This document shows positions 53,198 through 63,053 of a DNA stretch of 64,000 nt, piece by piece. The DNA is taken from NCBI RefSeq assembly GCF_001439695.1, contig NZ_JYLL01000016.1:62001-126000 (forward strand). Reading direction: 5' to 3'. Origin of the DNA: Pseudomonas veronii. Lineage in GTDB: Bacteria > Pseudomonadota > Gammaproteobacteria > Pseudomonadales > Pseudomonadaceae. The first letter of the stretch is position 1. The number at the start of each line of letters is the position of its first letter. Below the pieces are notes generated by a model. That model was given only the letters and a program-made list of their open reading frames with translations, did no database searches and was not told where the DNA came from. The position numbers and the translations under genes are program-made.

Positions 53198-54718
53198 TTA
53201 AAGATAAGGAGCCAGTACTCCGTCTTTCTGGTGCCAGATCACCCGCTGCAACATCATCGGATGACGTCCTGCCCAAAGAATTATCTGCCGTGTAAACGGA
53301 TCGCTGCGGGAGAAATGCCGCCTGATTTCATCTGGCGTCATCAGGTCGTAAAGCTCGATGGCTTCGGACCGGCCCGATAACCCTTTTTGTTGTTGGTCCT
53401 GCGCGACTTCGCCCGTACGAGCCACTTCCACCTGCGTTTTACCGAGCAGCTTGGAAATATATTCGGTCGTCGCCATATCGTTGTTGCCAAAGAACTGCAT
53501 GATCCCTGCGTTGCCCGCAAAGGTTTCCCACCGCTCGCCGTACAGAGCTTTGCCCTGGCTCCAGTCCTGAAGGATGACCCAGAGCTTCACGCCGAACGAG
53601 GCGATCAGGCCTGAAGCGGTTTCGAGTTGCTTCATGTAGCCAAGGACCGGGAACTCATCCAGACATGCCAGCACGGGGGCAGGCGGGATCGTTTTTTCCC
53701 GCTCCATCGTATCGAGCAGTTGGTTGATAAAAATCCGCATCCAGCGTCTGGCAATTTCGATCCGTGTCGCGGGGAAGCATAGATAAATGCTGACACCTGA
53801 CGGTTTGCTTTTCAGCTCCGACAGGTCGAAATCATGCTCTTTCAAAACCTTGCGAAAGGCCGAGTAATCGAGAAACTTTGTATGCCGGTTTACCGTTGAG
53901 TGAACACCGGAAAGCTCTGCCCCTTTCTTGCCGTAAAAGTCGAGCGCCGCCGCCATGACGGCACTGCCAATGTCTTCTGTTTCCGCGCGGTCCTGCAGCC
54001 GGTAGCCGTTGTCCATCATCTCCTCATAGAGGAGAGGCTTTGCCTTCTCTTCATCATCTCCCGGCTCTACCCATAATGCCCGCTTGATCAGCTCCCTCAC
54101 CATGATGAGGTGCCGCTCCTTGTCGTATCGAGAGTAGGTTACGACGTGAATAATCACGCCCTCGATAAAGTTCTTGGCGGACTCATCCCAGTGCGGGTCT
54201 TTCTGGTCCGCCGACTGCACGACAATCGACTCGGCAATCAGCGCGGCATCCTCAAGGAATGTTTCACTGCCTGTTTTCAGGAGGCTCATGGGGTTGTACG
54301 AGGCGCGGTATTTCGCGGCTGCTTTGCTGGAAACCCCGAAGGGGTCAACGACATAAATTTTCTGCCCCAAACCCGCGCGTCTGGTTGCCGTAATATCAGC
54401 CAGCTCGCCCTTGGGGTCGGTTGCCAGGATGCTGCCGGAATAGAACAGCAGGTTGCTGATCAAGCCAACCGATTTACCAGATCGGGAGCCCGCTACGGTA
54501 AGAATGTGGCGGTCATCCTCGATGCCAATGAGCTGCTTCCCCAGTGCACCGATCAGGACTTTTTTCCCTGGCTGGCGAGGGTCATACGATAGTGTGCGGC
54601 TCGCTGCGATGTCTTCGAGCTTCATCCACCGTGCCTGAGGAACCTTCTGCTCTCTTAAGGGGCGGGTAGAGTCTCCCCGCGGTACGTCCCGCATAAATTC
54701 TTTGAAAAGCTCGCTCAT
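53198..54718 (-). CDS. VirD4/TraG-type conjugative coupling ATPase
   Basis: 506 residues counted from ATG at 54718 (an in-frame GTG/ATG extension reaches 54,835). Walker A (VAGSRSGKSVGLISNL), DPKGELADITATRR and Walker B (PVLACLDEFPVLGYM) define a TraD/TraG/VirD4 ATPase that brings DNA to the type IV secretion channel. The N-terminal membrane anchor typical of VirD4 is absent or very short; only LQSVAFLAVIVM upstream is hydrophobic. No other mating-pair gene lies in the window, so any complete transfer system must extend beyond or be lost. Confidence 0.9.
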   Translation of the reverse strand: MSELFKEFMRDVPRGDSTRPLREQKVPQARWMKLEDIAASRTLSYDPRQPGKKVLIGALGKQLIGIEDDRHILTVAGSRSGKSVGLISNLLFYSGSILATDPKGELADITATRRAGLGQKIYVVDPFGVSSKAAAKYRASYNPMSLLKTGSETFLEDAALIAESIVVQSADQKDPHWDESAKNFIEGVIIHVVTYSRYDKERHLIMVRELIKRALWVEPGDDEEKAKPLLYEEMMDNGYRLQDRAETEDIGSAVMAAALDFYGKKGAELSGVHSTVNRHTKFLDYSAFRKVLKEHDFDLSELKSKPSGVSIYLCFPATRIEIARRWMRIFINQLLDTMEREKTIPPAPVLACLDEFPVLGYMKQLETASGLIASFGVKLWVILQDWSQGKALYGERWETFAGNAGIMQFFGNNDMATTEYISKLLGKTQVEVARTGEVAQDQQQKGLSGRSEAIELYDLMTPDEIRRHFSRSDPFTRQIILWAGRHPMMLQRVIWHQKDGVLAPYL

Positions 54719-54998
54719 CACAATCACCGCTAAAAAGGCTACTGACTGCAATTCTTCCACGGCTAGTTGCACAGACTCCCTCTCGAATTCCTCCTTCCAG
54801 GGTGAAATTGCCCACCAAGTGCCCACCGGAAGCATACTTCCCGACCACCTGGTTTGCCGACTGCGGTGATGGTGCCTTCGCTCGGCATCAAGAAGCTGCC
54901 AGTAGGCGAATTACGTATGCAGAGCGACTGACTGACGCTCCCTAAAACAGGTAGAGTGCCGACATCGTAGGCTCAAAAAAAATCAGCAGGGAAGCCGC

Positions 54999-56495
54999 AT
55001 GTTGTTAGACAAGAGCTTTGCAATCGCTCGCTCGGGTGAGCTGGTCATTCAGTGCATTGAGGCCTGTATTTATCAAAAAATTGACAAAGGGTTGCGATTG
55101 GAAGGTCATGGCATTATTAAAATTAATAGTGTTGGCTCTCTTTATATGGAGTTTGTCTGCCTAAAGTCAGAAAACTTTCCTTTTGATTTTGGCGGGAACG
55201 ACTTCCCAAAAGATCTTTTTGACCCTGAGCAAGAATTATTTTTTGAATGCCTTACCTTGGATGGTGAAAAAATAGAGGCTAATGGGTTTTCATTAAAAAT
55301 CACAGAGTTTAATACGTATCGCCCATTTAAATTTATAGTTGGTTTCGCGGAAATTTATAGTCAGGTGCCTTTCAACTATCCGGGCCAAAGAAAAAGCTTT
55401 TTGTGTTTTGAAGTTAATGAGCTCTCTAGGGTTCCAAAGAATAAAGGCAATACCACCACCTCAACATTAGGAGGTGAGTCTTGGAGCTTTAATCAGACAG
55501 TTCTTAAGAGTGATGAATTTGAAATTTCAATAATAGATCATAAGGAATATGTTGAAGTATATGCAAATGGTGATTTTGATGTTGATAAGCTGTTTCAGGC
55601 GCTAAGATTTTATATAGGGTTCACTTCGGGCACATTGCCACAAGCGTATGCCATGTCTAAAAGGTCCGGCTCGGAATTAACGCATTATGTCCGAAGCATT
55701 AGGAATTCAATTAAGAGTCAGTCCATTCCTCATCCAATCCCTGAAAATATTCTTATTGATGGTGTGATAGACGTCAAAAGTCACTATGATTTGTTTTTTA
55801 ATATTTGGCATGTTTTAAACAATCACAATGTGTATTTTGAAAGTACCTACTCGCAGTGGAAACGTGTGTTTGCAGCGTTTAATACCGAGAGTGCACTATC
55901 AAATCTGACAATCTCAACTTCTGTTGAGGGGATTTTGATAGATATTTTTATGCCGAAGCTTGTAGAGGAGGCTAGGGATGAAGAATACGAAAAGCAAAAA
56001 ATCGAGATTATTGAAAAGATAAAGGCACTTGAGATTGATCCAACGAAACGTAATACAATTATAAAGCAGGTTGCTGGGTGGGGAAACCTTTACGCGGCCA
56101 AAGCCCTGGGAATGTTGGTAGACAAGAAACTTATATCGACTGCGGAGAAAAAGGCTTGGGAAAAGTTACGCCATGCTGCCGCACATCCTAAATTCACACC
56201 TCATACGATTGAGCGCCAGATTAAGGAGTATCACAGGGTTTCGAGCTGCATCAACCTATTTAACAAGCTTGTATTGAATGTGTATTCGTATAGCGGTGCT
56301 CAGTTCGAGTTCGGTGAGGTAAGACAGCCAAAAATTGTTTTGCATGATTTGGTGAATATTTTGGGTCTTGAGAAGCAGGAAGCAAAAAATTCGGTTCCCA
56401 TGAAACCTGAAATCGAAAAAGTAGAGCAGGCTGAACCTTCTCGCGGGGTGTTTGTTCAAAAGCTGAAAGAAATCTTTTCTGGCCTTTTCAAATAG
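54999..56495 (+). CDS. Large AT-rich protein with HEPN-like motif
   Basis: 498 residues, no family assigned with certainty. The N-terminal ~230 residues are a beta-rich domain reminiscent of ApeA-type defence proteins. The helical C-terminal part includes WEKLRHAAAHPKFTPH, whose Arg-x4-His spacing fits the catalytic motif of HEPN ribonucleases. The tail (about 455-498) is linker-like, ending in an amphipathic helix. Strongly AT-rich and a single-gene cargo next to virD4. An RNase-type abortive phage defence role is an inference. Confidence 0.65.
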   Translation: MLLDKSFAIARSGELVIQCIEACIYQKIDKGLRLEGHGIIKINSVGSLYMEFVCLKSENFPFDFGGNDFPKDLFDPEQELFFECLTLDGEKIEANGFSLKITEFNTYRPFKFIVGFAEIYSQVPFNYPGQRKSFLCFEVNELSRVPKNKGNTTTSTLGGESWSFNQTVLKSDEFEISIIDHKEYVEVYANGDFDVDKLFQALRFYIGFTSGTLPQAYAMSKRSGSELTHYVRSIRNSIKSQSIPHPIPENILIDGVIDVKSHYDLFFNIWHVLNNHNVYFESTYSQWKRVFAAFNTESALSNLTISTSVEGILIDIFMPKLVEEARDEEYEKQKIEIIEKIKALEIDPTKRNTIIKQVAGWGNLYAAKALGMLVDKKLISTAEKKAWEKLRHAAAHPKFTPHTIERQIKEYHRVSSCINLFNKLVLNVYSYSGAQFEFGEVRQPKIVLHDLVNILGLEKQEAKNSVPMKPEIEKVEQAEPSRGVFVQKLKEIFSGLFK

Positions 56496-57048
56496 AACGT
56501 ATTAGGGATGTAAATGAGAGTTGTTATAAGGGCTTATTCAGCACATCATTTCACGAAGAGCCTATTTGGAGCAGTCTCCAGCCTCTCCCTCCATCATCCC
56601 TATGGCATCCGATGGGGTGACGGGAATGGTCGACCATTGGACGGGGGCGCAGATGACGACTCTCAGGTGTTGACTCCGCGGTCTGATATACCCATGAATG
56701 TCCCGTCATCGCCCATGAGCAAGAGAGTAGCTGCTAAAACGCAACGGAAGGCGCGCTCAGGCTATTCAGGGAGGGTAGCAATCCGACCCAACCTGTACTG
56801 AAAAAGCGGCAGCTATGGCCAGCATATCCGCTATATCCGCTGGCCATATATGAGCACCCCTACTCTTGGGATGCCTTTTCAATCCGACTAATTGTCTTCG
56901 TTAGTCGTCTAGCGCGGGACTGCAGCCACTGGCAGGCGGTCGTGGCTGGAATGGAAAGGCGCAGGTCTGTCACATTGATCTCGTCAGCATTGCCATAGTG
57001 GTGATAGCGACCTAACTAGCACATTAGTCAGCGACTATATTGAGTAAG
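56496..57048. other. Boundary region between defence cargo and metabolic block
   Basis: No complete gene is supported. An open frame near 56,514-56,801 has protein-like length only. A truncated minus-strand gene end is listed separately. This stretch is the likely junction between the conjugative backbone and the glc block. Confidence 0.4.
56860..57012 (-). pseudogene. 3' remnant of an unidentified gene
   Basis: The minus strand reads 50 codons with good composition (YHHYGNADEINVTDLRLSIP, then ACQWLQSRARRLTKTISRIE) and ends at TAG. Upstream the frame is closed by a TAG with no start codon, so only a 3' end survives. Family not recognised. Confidence 0.45.
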
Positions 57049-58302
57049 TCAGAGAGGATAGTGCGAAGGGTAGGGCAATCGTGCTACACCTGAGTCGACT
57101 GCTGCTTTTGCCACGGCACTAGGTATTTCTGCGAGCAGTCGTGTATCCAGCGGCTTTGGTAAAATGTAGTTACGCCCAAATGCCATACGATCTAGATTAA
57201 ACGCTTTTAAGACCTCTGCTGAAACTGGTTCTTTTGCTAGTTGACGTAGCGACTCAACGGCTGCAATTTTCATTTCCTCATTGATTATCCTCGCGCGAAC
57301 ATCAAGTGCACCGCGGAATATAAACGGAAATCCTAGGACATTGTTTACCTGGTTTGGGTAGTCTGAACGACCGGTCGCGAGGATCAAATCATCTCGTGTT
57401 GCGAGTGCCAGTTCTGGGTTGATTTCTGGGTCTGGGTTTGAACAGGCGAATACAACCGGCTTGGGTGCCATTGCCAGCAAGGATTCCGGTGATAGTAAGT
57501 TGGCACCGGACAGGCCCAAAAAGACGTCGGCTCCGTCCATTGCCTCCAACAACGTAAGAGGGCCACTATCGTTAATGAATTGCTCTTTGTAAATATTTAG
57601 GTCTTTACGGGCAGAGTGGATAACGCCCCTCCGATCGACCATATACATATTACTTTTTTGAGCTCCAAGACTCACTAGCAACCGCATGCAAGCGATTGCA
57701 GCTGCGCCAGCACCCAGGCAGACGATTTTCGCATTTTTCAGATCTTTACCTTGGATTTCCAAAGCGTTTAGCATGCCCGCAGCTGTCACTATAGCGGTGC
57801 CGTGTTGATCATCATGAAATACTGGAATGTTGCAAAGCTCGATGAGCGCTTTCTCGATCTCAAAGCATTCAGGTGCCTTAATATCTTCTAGGTTGATGCC
57901 GCCAAAAGTGTCGGCAATACGAACCACGGTATCAATGAAAGCATCCGAATCTTCTGCTTGAACCTCGATATCGGTTGCGTCGAGGCCAGCAAAGCGTTTG
58001 AACAACAGCGCCTTACCTTCCATAACGGGCTTGCTGGCCAGCGGGCCTAAATTACCAAGTCCAAGAATTGCCGTACCATTAGTAATTACCGCTACAAGAT
58101 TACCTTTTCCAGTAAAGCGATAAACGTTCTCCGGATTTTTTGCTATCTCGCGCACGGGTTCGGCCACACCCGGGCTATAAGCTAAGGCAAGGTGAACTGC
58201 CGTATCCGCCGGTTTTGTGAGCTGTGTACCAATTTTCCCTGGTATTGGAAATTCGTGGTAATCCAAAGCGGCTTTTTTAAAGTCGAAAGTGTCGATAGTC
58301 AT
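57049..58302 (-). CDS. maeB: NADP-type malic enzyme (single-domain)
   Basis: 417 residues. Decarboxylates malate to pyruvate. Signatures: the malate-binding [17 protein letters not shown], the catalytic Lys and acidic metal site in [17 protein letters not shown] and FHDDQHGTA, and the dinucleotide-binding [11 protein letters not shown]. It lacks the phosphotransacetylase tail of longer MaeB forms. Placed downstream of glcB and glcA on the same strand, it would turn the malate made from glycolate into pyruvate. Cofactor preference is inferred from family. Confidence 0.92.
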   Translation of the reverse strand: MTIDTFDFKKAALDYHEFPIPGKIGTQLTKPADTAVHLALAYSPGVAEPVREIAKNPENVYRFTGKGNLVAVITNGTAILGLGNLGPLASKPVMEGKALLFKRFAGLDATDIEVQAEDSDAFIDTVVRIADTFGGINLEDIKAPECFEIEKALIELCNIPVFHDDQHGTAIVTAAGMLNALEIQGKDLKNAKIVCLGAGAAAIACMRLLVSLGAQKSNMYMVDRRGVIHSARKDLNIYKEQFINDSGPLTLLEAMDGADVFLGLSGANLLSPESLLAMAPKPVVFACSNPDPEINPELALATRDDLILATGRSDYPNQVNNVLGFPFIFRGALDVRARIINEEMKIAAVESLRQLAKEPVSAEVLKAFNLDRMAFGRNYILPKPLDTRLLAEIPSAVAKAAVDSGVARLPYPSHYPL

Positions 58303-58369
58303 GTGAGGGCCTCATGGAGACAGCGCCGGACGATCCGGCGCAGGAAGTGATCGTTGAGGTTTGCGTTAA

Positions 58370-60055
58370 TCAGTGCACCAGCATGCCAGTAAACACATAG
58401 GCTTGCGCCAGTGTGATCAAGCCGATAAATGTGGCGAAGATCAGGCTATGTTTAAGAGTGAAGCGGAAAAGATCCGATTCTTTCCCGACCAGCCCAGTTG
58501 CCGCGCAGGCGATGGCGATGGACTGAGGAGAAATCATTTTGCCCGTCACGCCTCCGCTGGTGTTGGCGGCCACTAACAGTGTGTCGTTGACCCCAATCTG
58601 ATGCGCAGTTGTAGCTTGCAGAGAACCGAACAATGCATTAGATGAGGTATCTGAGCCTGTAAGGAAAACGCCTAACCAGCCTAGGAACGGTGAGAAGAAG
58701 GGGAAGGCGGCGCCAGTGCCCGCCAAGACCAATGCAAGTGTGGTAGACATGCCTGAGTAGTTAGTCACGAAAGCAAATGCCAGCACCATACCGATGGACA
58801 GAATCGGCCATTTTAATGAAACTAGCGTTTCGCCAAAAGTCACCAGCGCATTTTTCAAGCTAACTTTCAAAATGAAAGCTGAAATCACAGCGGACAGTAG
58901 AATAGCTGAACCACCAGCAGAAATAGGATCAAATTTAAAGACGGCCGTCATGGCGGTGGGGTTGGCTACTACTGGAGCAACTTTGATAATCAGTTGATCG
59001 AGGTAAGGGATTGCAATTGTAAAAACGAATTGCTCCATGGCACCGCCATGGGCAAACATTGCTTTAAAAGGTTTCAGTGTCCAGATCGTAACCAGCACCG
59101 TTAGGATTAGAAACGGTGACCATGCCTTTATGATTTCGCCTAAGCTGTAAGGTGATGGTGTTGAGTTACGTATCCCACCGAAGCCGCCCAAGACTGCGGC
59201 TCCTCCTACCGTGCCGACGATTTCGTTGCTCTCTGCCGCTTTTGGTTGCCATACTTTGAGGAACAGTGTCAACGAGACAATACTAACAAGTGCGGAGGTA
59301 ATATCTGGAAGTTCAGGACCGATGTAGTTCGAAGTAAAGTACTGGGTCACAGCGAAGCTAGAACCGGCCACAAGTGCCGCCGGCCAAGTTTCTTTAATAC
59401 CTTTCCATCCGTCCATAATGGCGACTAACCAGAATGGCACAATGATGGAGAGCAGTGGTAATTGTCGTCCAGCCATAGCACCAATTTTGAACGGATCGAT
59501 CCCAGTTACTTGCCCAGCAACGAGGATGGGTACACCCAAGGCTCCGAAAGCAACTGGTGCGGTATTAGCTATCAAGCAAAGACCTGCAGCATAAAGGGGG
59601 TTGAAGCCTAAACCGACTAGCAAAGCACCTGTAATTGCAACTGGCGCACCGAAACCCGCAGCTCCTTCAAGAAAAGCACCGAATGAAAAGCCAATCAGGA
59701 GCACCTGAAGACGTTTATCATCTGTAATGGATAATACTGAGCTTCGGATAACTTCAAACTGGCCGCTCTTGACGGTAAGTTTGTAGAGAAATACTGCTGT
59801 AATAATGATCCATGCAATGGGCCATAGGCCATAAGCGAAACCATAACCAGCGGCAGCAAAAGCCATTTTCGCAGGCATGTCAAATGCGAATATAGCGATA
59901 ATCATAGACAAAATCAGAGTTATGGTTCCCGCCGTATGCCCCTTCATGCGGAAGACCGCAAGAGCAAGGAAGAAAAAGATGATTGGAATCAGTGCAACCA
60001 GGGCTGATAGCCCAAGAGAGCCAAGCGGCGTATACATCTGTAGCCATGTGTTCAT
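58370..60055 (-). CDS. glcA: Glycolate/lactate permease (GlcA/LldP family)
   Basis: 561-residue inner-membrane permease with 12 or more helices, family motifs [20 protein letters not shown] and [20 protein letters not shown]. GlcA and LldP are close homologues that both carry glycolate, L-lactate and D-lactate. The neighbouring glcF, glcG and glcB favour the GlcA role. The spacing to the malic enzyme gene is 67 bases. Confidence 0.92.
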   Translation of the reverse strand: MNTWLQMYTPLGSLGLSALVALIPIIFFFLALAVFRMKGHTAGTITLILSMIIAIFAFDMPAKMAFAAAGYGFAYGLWPIAWIIITAVFLYKLTVKSGQFEVIRSSVLSITDDKRLQVLLIGFSFGAFLEGAAGFGAPVAITGALLVGLGFNPLYAAGLCLIANTAPVAFGALGVPILVAGQVTGIDPFKIGAMAGRQLPLLSIIVPFWLVAIMDGWKGIKETWPAALVAGSSFAVTQYFTSNYIGPELPDITSALVSIVSLTLFLKVWQPKAAESNEIVGTVGGAAVLGGFGGIRNSTPSPYSLGEIIKAWSPFLILTVLVTIWTLKPFKAMFAHGGAMEQFVFTIAIPYLDQLIIKVAPVVANPTAMTAVFKFDPISAGGSAILLSAVISAFILKVSLKNALVTFGETLVSLKWPILSIGMVLAFAFVTNYSGMSTTLALVLAGTGAAFPFFSPFLGWLGVFLTGSDTSSNALFGSLQATTAHQIGVNDTLLVAANTSGGVTGKMISPQSIAIACAATGLVGKESDLFRFTLKHSLIFATFIGLITLAQAYVFTGMLVH

Positions 60056-60377
60056 TTCATTAATCTCTAATTATTGTGTTTTTACATGGTTTCGATATTG
60101 TGCAATATATTTATTAGCAATCATCTGACTGCCTGCTATGCAGGTGTTCGATAAATTGTTTTCGTTACGTGCACTGGAAACTGAGATGTCTTAATGAGAG
60201 GTAACGTTCGACTCATGAGGCGGTTCCTTTTATTGTTGTGAACCATGTTTTTCCAGAAAGACTCCGGAATCATGTAGTAGAAGTTTCGGGGAGTCTGCGC
60301 CTATGGCGAGGCGCATACGCCCGAATCCCGGTCCATTATTAGGCCGGGGATGCTACTTTTGAATTGTGATCAAAAAA
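60056..60377. other. Gap between glcB and glcA
   Basis: 322 bases with no gene on either strand. A GC-rich inverted pair (GGCGCATACGCCC type) and a TGATCAAAAAATCACA palindrome lie toward the glcB end. A separate promoter for glcA-maeB is possible. Confidence 0.4.
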
Positions 60378-62555
60378 TCACATTTGATTCTTGAAACGTA
60401 GACGCCAGGCGTGTAAAAGAGGCTCAGTGTATCCACTTGGCTGCACGCGTCCCTTGAATACAAGGTCTAAAGCCGCGCGGAAGGCGTATGAAGTTTCAAA
60501 GTTCACTGCCATTGGTTTATAAGCTGGGTCGCCAGAATTTTGCTCGTCGACAATCCTTGCCATGCGTTCCATGGTTGTTTGAAGCTGTTCTGTATGGATA
60601 ACTCCATGATGCAGCCAGTTAGCAATGTGTTGGCTAGAAATCCGTAGGGTTGCACGGTCTTCCATAAGTGCGACGTTGTGTATGTCGGGTACCTTGGAGC
60701 AACCGATGCCTTGTTCTACCCAGCGTACGACATAACCCAATATACTTTGCGCATTATTATCCAATTCCTGTTGGATGTCCTCGGCACTCCAGTTGCGCTC
60801 GGCAGCTACTGGTGCGGTCAGCAAGTCATTGAGCAACTCTTCATGCTGGACAGTGAGGCTTAGTGTGTTCAGGCCTCGCTGTACCGCTTTGACATTTACC
60901 TGATGATAGTGGAGGGCATGTAGTACTGCTGCAGTCGGCGACGGTACCCAGGCTGTGTTTGCGCCAGCCTTTGGATGATCAATTTTTTGACGGAGCATAT
61001 CTGCCATCAAGTCTGGCATAGCCCACATGCCCTTACCGATTTGTGCCTTGCCACTCATACCACACGATAAGCCTACTTGTACGTTGTTGCGTTCATAGGC
61101 TTGAATCCACGCAGTAGTTTTCATGTCGCCTTTACGCAACATCGCACCGGCTTCCATGGTCGTGTGCATTTCATCACCGGTCCGATCAAGAAAGCCGGTG
61201 TTAATAAAAGCCACCCTTGCACTAGCAGCAGCGATACATGCTTTAAGATTTACTGATGTGCGACGCTCCTCATCCATAATCCCCATCTTTAAGGTGTAGG
61301 CTGGAAGGGAGAGCAATTCTTCAACGCGGCCGAATAGCTGATTAGCGAAAGCCACCTCTGTCGGACCGTGCATCTTCGGTTTGACGATGTAAACACTACC
61401 CGTACGGGAGTTACCTTTTCGTTGGAGGTCGTGTACGGCGATTAGGCTCGTAAAAACAGTATCTAGAATACCTTCAGGTATTTCATTGTCATCGCCATCT
61501 AGAATTGCAGGGTTGGTCATCAGGTGACCAACATTACGGACGAACAGCAGCGAGCGACCTGGTAGGCTTAATTCTCCATTATCGGGGCTGCTGTACACGC
61601 GATCAGGATTGAGGCGGCGAACGATCGTCTTGCCATTTTTAATCAGGGTTTCGCTCAAATCACCCTTCATGAGGCCTAGCCAGTTGCGATAAACCTCTAC
61701 TTTATCTGCAGAATCGACTGCGGCCACTGAGTCTTCACAGTCCATGATGGTTGACAGCGCGGCTTCCAACAAAAGATCCTTTACCCCCGCAAGGTCATAC
61801 TTTCCGATTAGGCTGTTTGCATCGATCTGGATCTCAAAATGCAAAGCATTATTTTGGAGAAGTACCGCGTTAGGCGCAGATGGATCGCCTTGATAGCCGA
61901 CGAATTTCTCGGGTTGGCTTAGGTGGCTAGAGCTGCCATCTCGAAGCTCAACAGTAAGCTGGCTGTCGACAATGTGGTAACGGAAAGCGTCGGCATGAGT
62001 GCCATTGGCGAGAGGTATAGTTTGGTCGAGGAAAGTGCGGCCGAAGCCAATGACTAGATCACCACGAATCTTGTTATAGTCCGATCCCTTTTGAGCACCG
62101 TTTTCTTCGCTGATCGCGTCTGTACCGTAAAGTGCATCGTAAAGGGAACCCCAGCGTGCGTTGGCCGCATTCAAGGCATAACGCGCATTCATAACGGGCA
62201 CTACCAACTGCGGTCCCGCTTGCACTGTGATTTCAGTATCAACATTGGCTGTAGTTACCGTAACATCATCAGGCTGTGGTGCCAAATAGCCGACATCTTT
62301 AAGAAACGACTTGTAAGCGACCATGTAACGAATAGGTCCCGGATGTGCGCGGTGCCACGTATCTACCTCGTTTTGAAGGCGAACTCGCTCGGTCAATAGA
62401 GCTCGGTTCTGAGGCGCCAAGTCATGAACTAAAGAGTCGAGACCACTCCAGAACGTATCTGCAACAATGCCGGTACCTGGCAGTACTTCATCGTCAATGA
62501 AACGCTTAAAATTCTGGGCCACTTGCAGGCGCTGGCATTGCACTCTATCGATCAT
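60378..62555 (-). CDS. glcB: Malate synthase G
   Basis: 725 residues, the full G-type length. It condenses glyoxylate with acetyl-CoA to malate. Recognisable: the N-terminal [20 protein letters not shown], the catalytic-core [20 protein letters not shown] with acid residues, and the [20 protein letters not shown] and [15 protein letters not shown] stretches of the TIM barrel. The order after glcG matches E. coli glcDEFGBA. Codon use is markedly less GC-biased than in the left-hand chromosome. Confidence 0.97.
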   Translation of the reverse strand: MIDRVQCQRLQVAQNFKRFIDDEVLPGTGIVADTFWSGLDSLVHDLAPQNRALLTERVRLQNEVDTWHRAHPGPIRYMVAYKSFLKDVGYLAPQPDDVTVTTANVDTEITVQAGPQLVVPVMNARYALNAANARWGSLYDALYGTDAISEENGAQKGSDYNKIRGDLVIGFGRTFLDQTIPLANGTHADAFRYHIVDSQLTVELRDGSSSHLSQPEKFVGYQGDPSAPNAVLLQNNALHFEIQIDANSLIGKYDLAGVKDLLLEAALSTIMDCEDSVAAVDSADKVEVYRNWLGLMKGDLSETLIKNGKTIVRRLNPDRVYSSPDNGELSLPGRSLLFVRNVGHLMTNPAILDGDDNEIPEGILDTVFTSLIAVHDLQRKGNSRTGSVYIVKPKMHGPTEVAFANQLFGRVEELLSLPAYTLKMGIMDEERRTSVNLKACIAAASARVAFINTGFLDRTGDEMHTTMEAGAMLRKGDMKTTAWIQAYERNNVQVGLSCGMSGKAQIGKGMWAMPDLMADMLRQKIDHPKAGANTAWVPSPTAAVLHALHYHQVNVKAVQRGLNTLSLTVQHEELLNDLLTAPVAAERNWSAEDIQQELDNNAQSILGYVVRWVEQGIGCSKVPDIHNVALMEDRATLRISSQHIANWLHHGVIHTEQLQTTMERMARIVDEQNSGDPAYKPMAVNFETSYAFRAALDLVFKGRVQPSGYTEPLLHAWRLRFKNQM

Positions 62556-62641
62556 CTACGTTGTTCCTGATGGTGTTTCTCAGCCATTCGGCGTGAGAGT
62601 TTTTGTTACTCCCTGGCCCCAAAGCGTCAGGGTAGTTCCGC

Positions 62642-63043
62642 TTATGACAATGCTGTTGCTGCCGCCTTGGCAATCTGAGCATCTTGTTCGCCCTTCACAC
62701 CCGATACGCCGACAGCACCTACTACGTGGCCTTCCACCACAATGGGGACTCCACCTTCTAGAGAGGTGAGTAGGGGAGCGCTAATGAAAGCTGTGCGGCC
62801 GCCGTTGACCATTTCCTCGTATCCTTTAGTTTCGCGGCGTCCGAGAGCTGCACTGCGTGCTTTTTCTGTGGCTATATAGGCACCAATTGCTGCACAGCCA
62901 TCGAGGCGTTCCAGGGATAAAGGATGTCCCCCGTCGTCTACCACTACGATGGTTACTGGCCATAGATTCTGTTGGGCCTCTGCTCTACCCGCAGCGAGGA
63001 TTCGTGTAACTTCCTTTTGAGTGAGTATTGGTTTGCTTTGCAT
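62642..63043 (-). CDS. glcG: GlcG/HbpS-family protein
   Basis: 133-residue single-domain protein of the GlcG/HbpS family: TIVVVDDGGHPLSLERLDGC, EKARSAALGRRET and VVEGHVVGAVGVSGVKGEQD. The family is small, sometimes haem-binding, and always encoded within glycolate operons here and in E. coli; its biochemical role in glycolate oxidation is unsettled. Ten bases separate it from glcF. Confidence 0.95.
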   Translation of the reverse strand: MQSKPILTQKEVTRILAAGRAEAQQNLWPVTIVVVDDGGHPLSLERLDGCAAIGAYIATEKARSAALGRRETKGYEEMVNGGRTAFISAPLLTSLEGGVPIVVEGHVVGAVGVSGVKGEQDAQIAKAAATALS

Positions 63044-63053
63044 GAGTCATCTC

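Noticed and set aside
56514-56801. 95-codon frame after the HEPN-like gene
   Set aside because: Random-looking composition and no coding signature.
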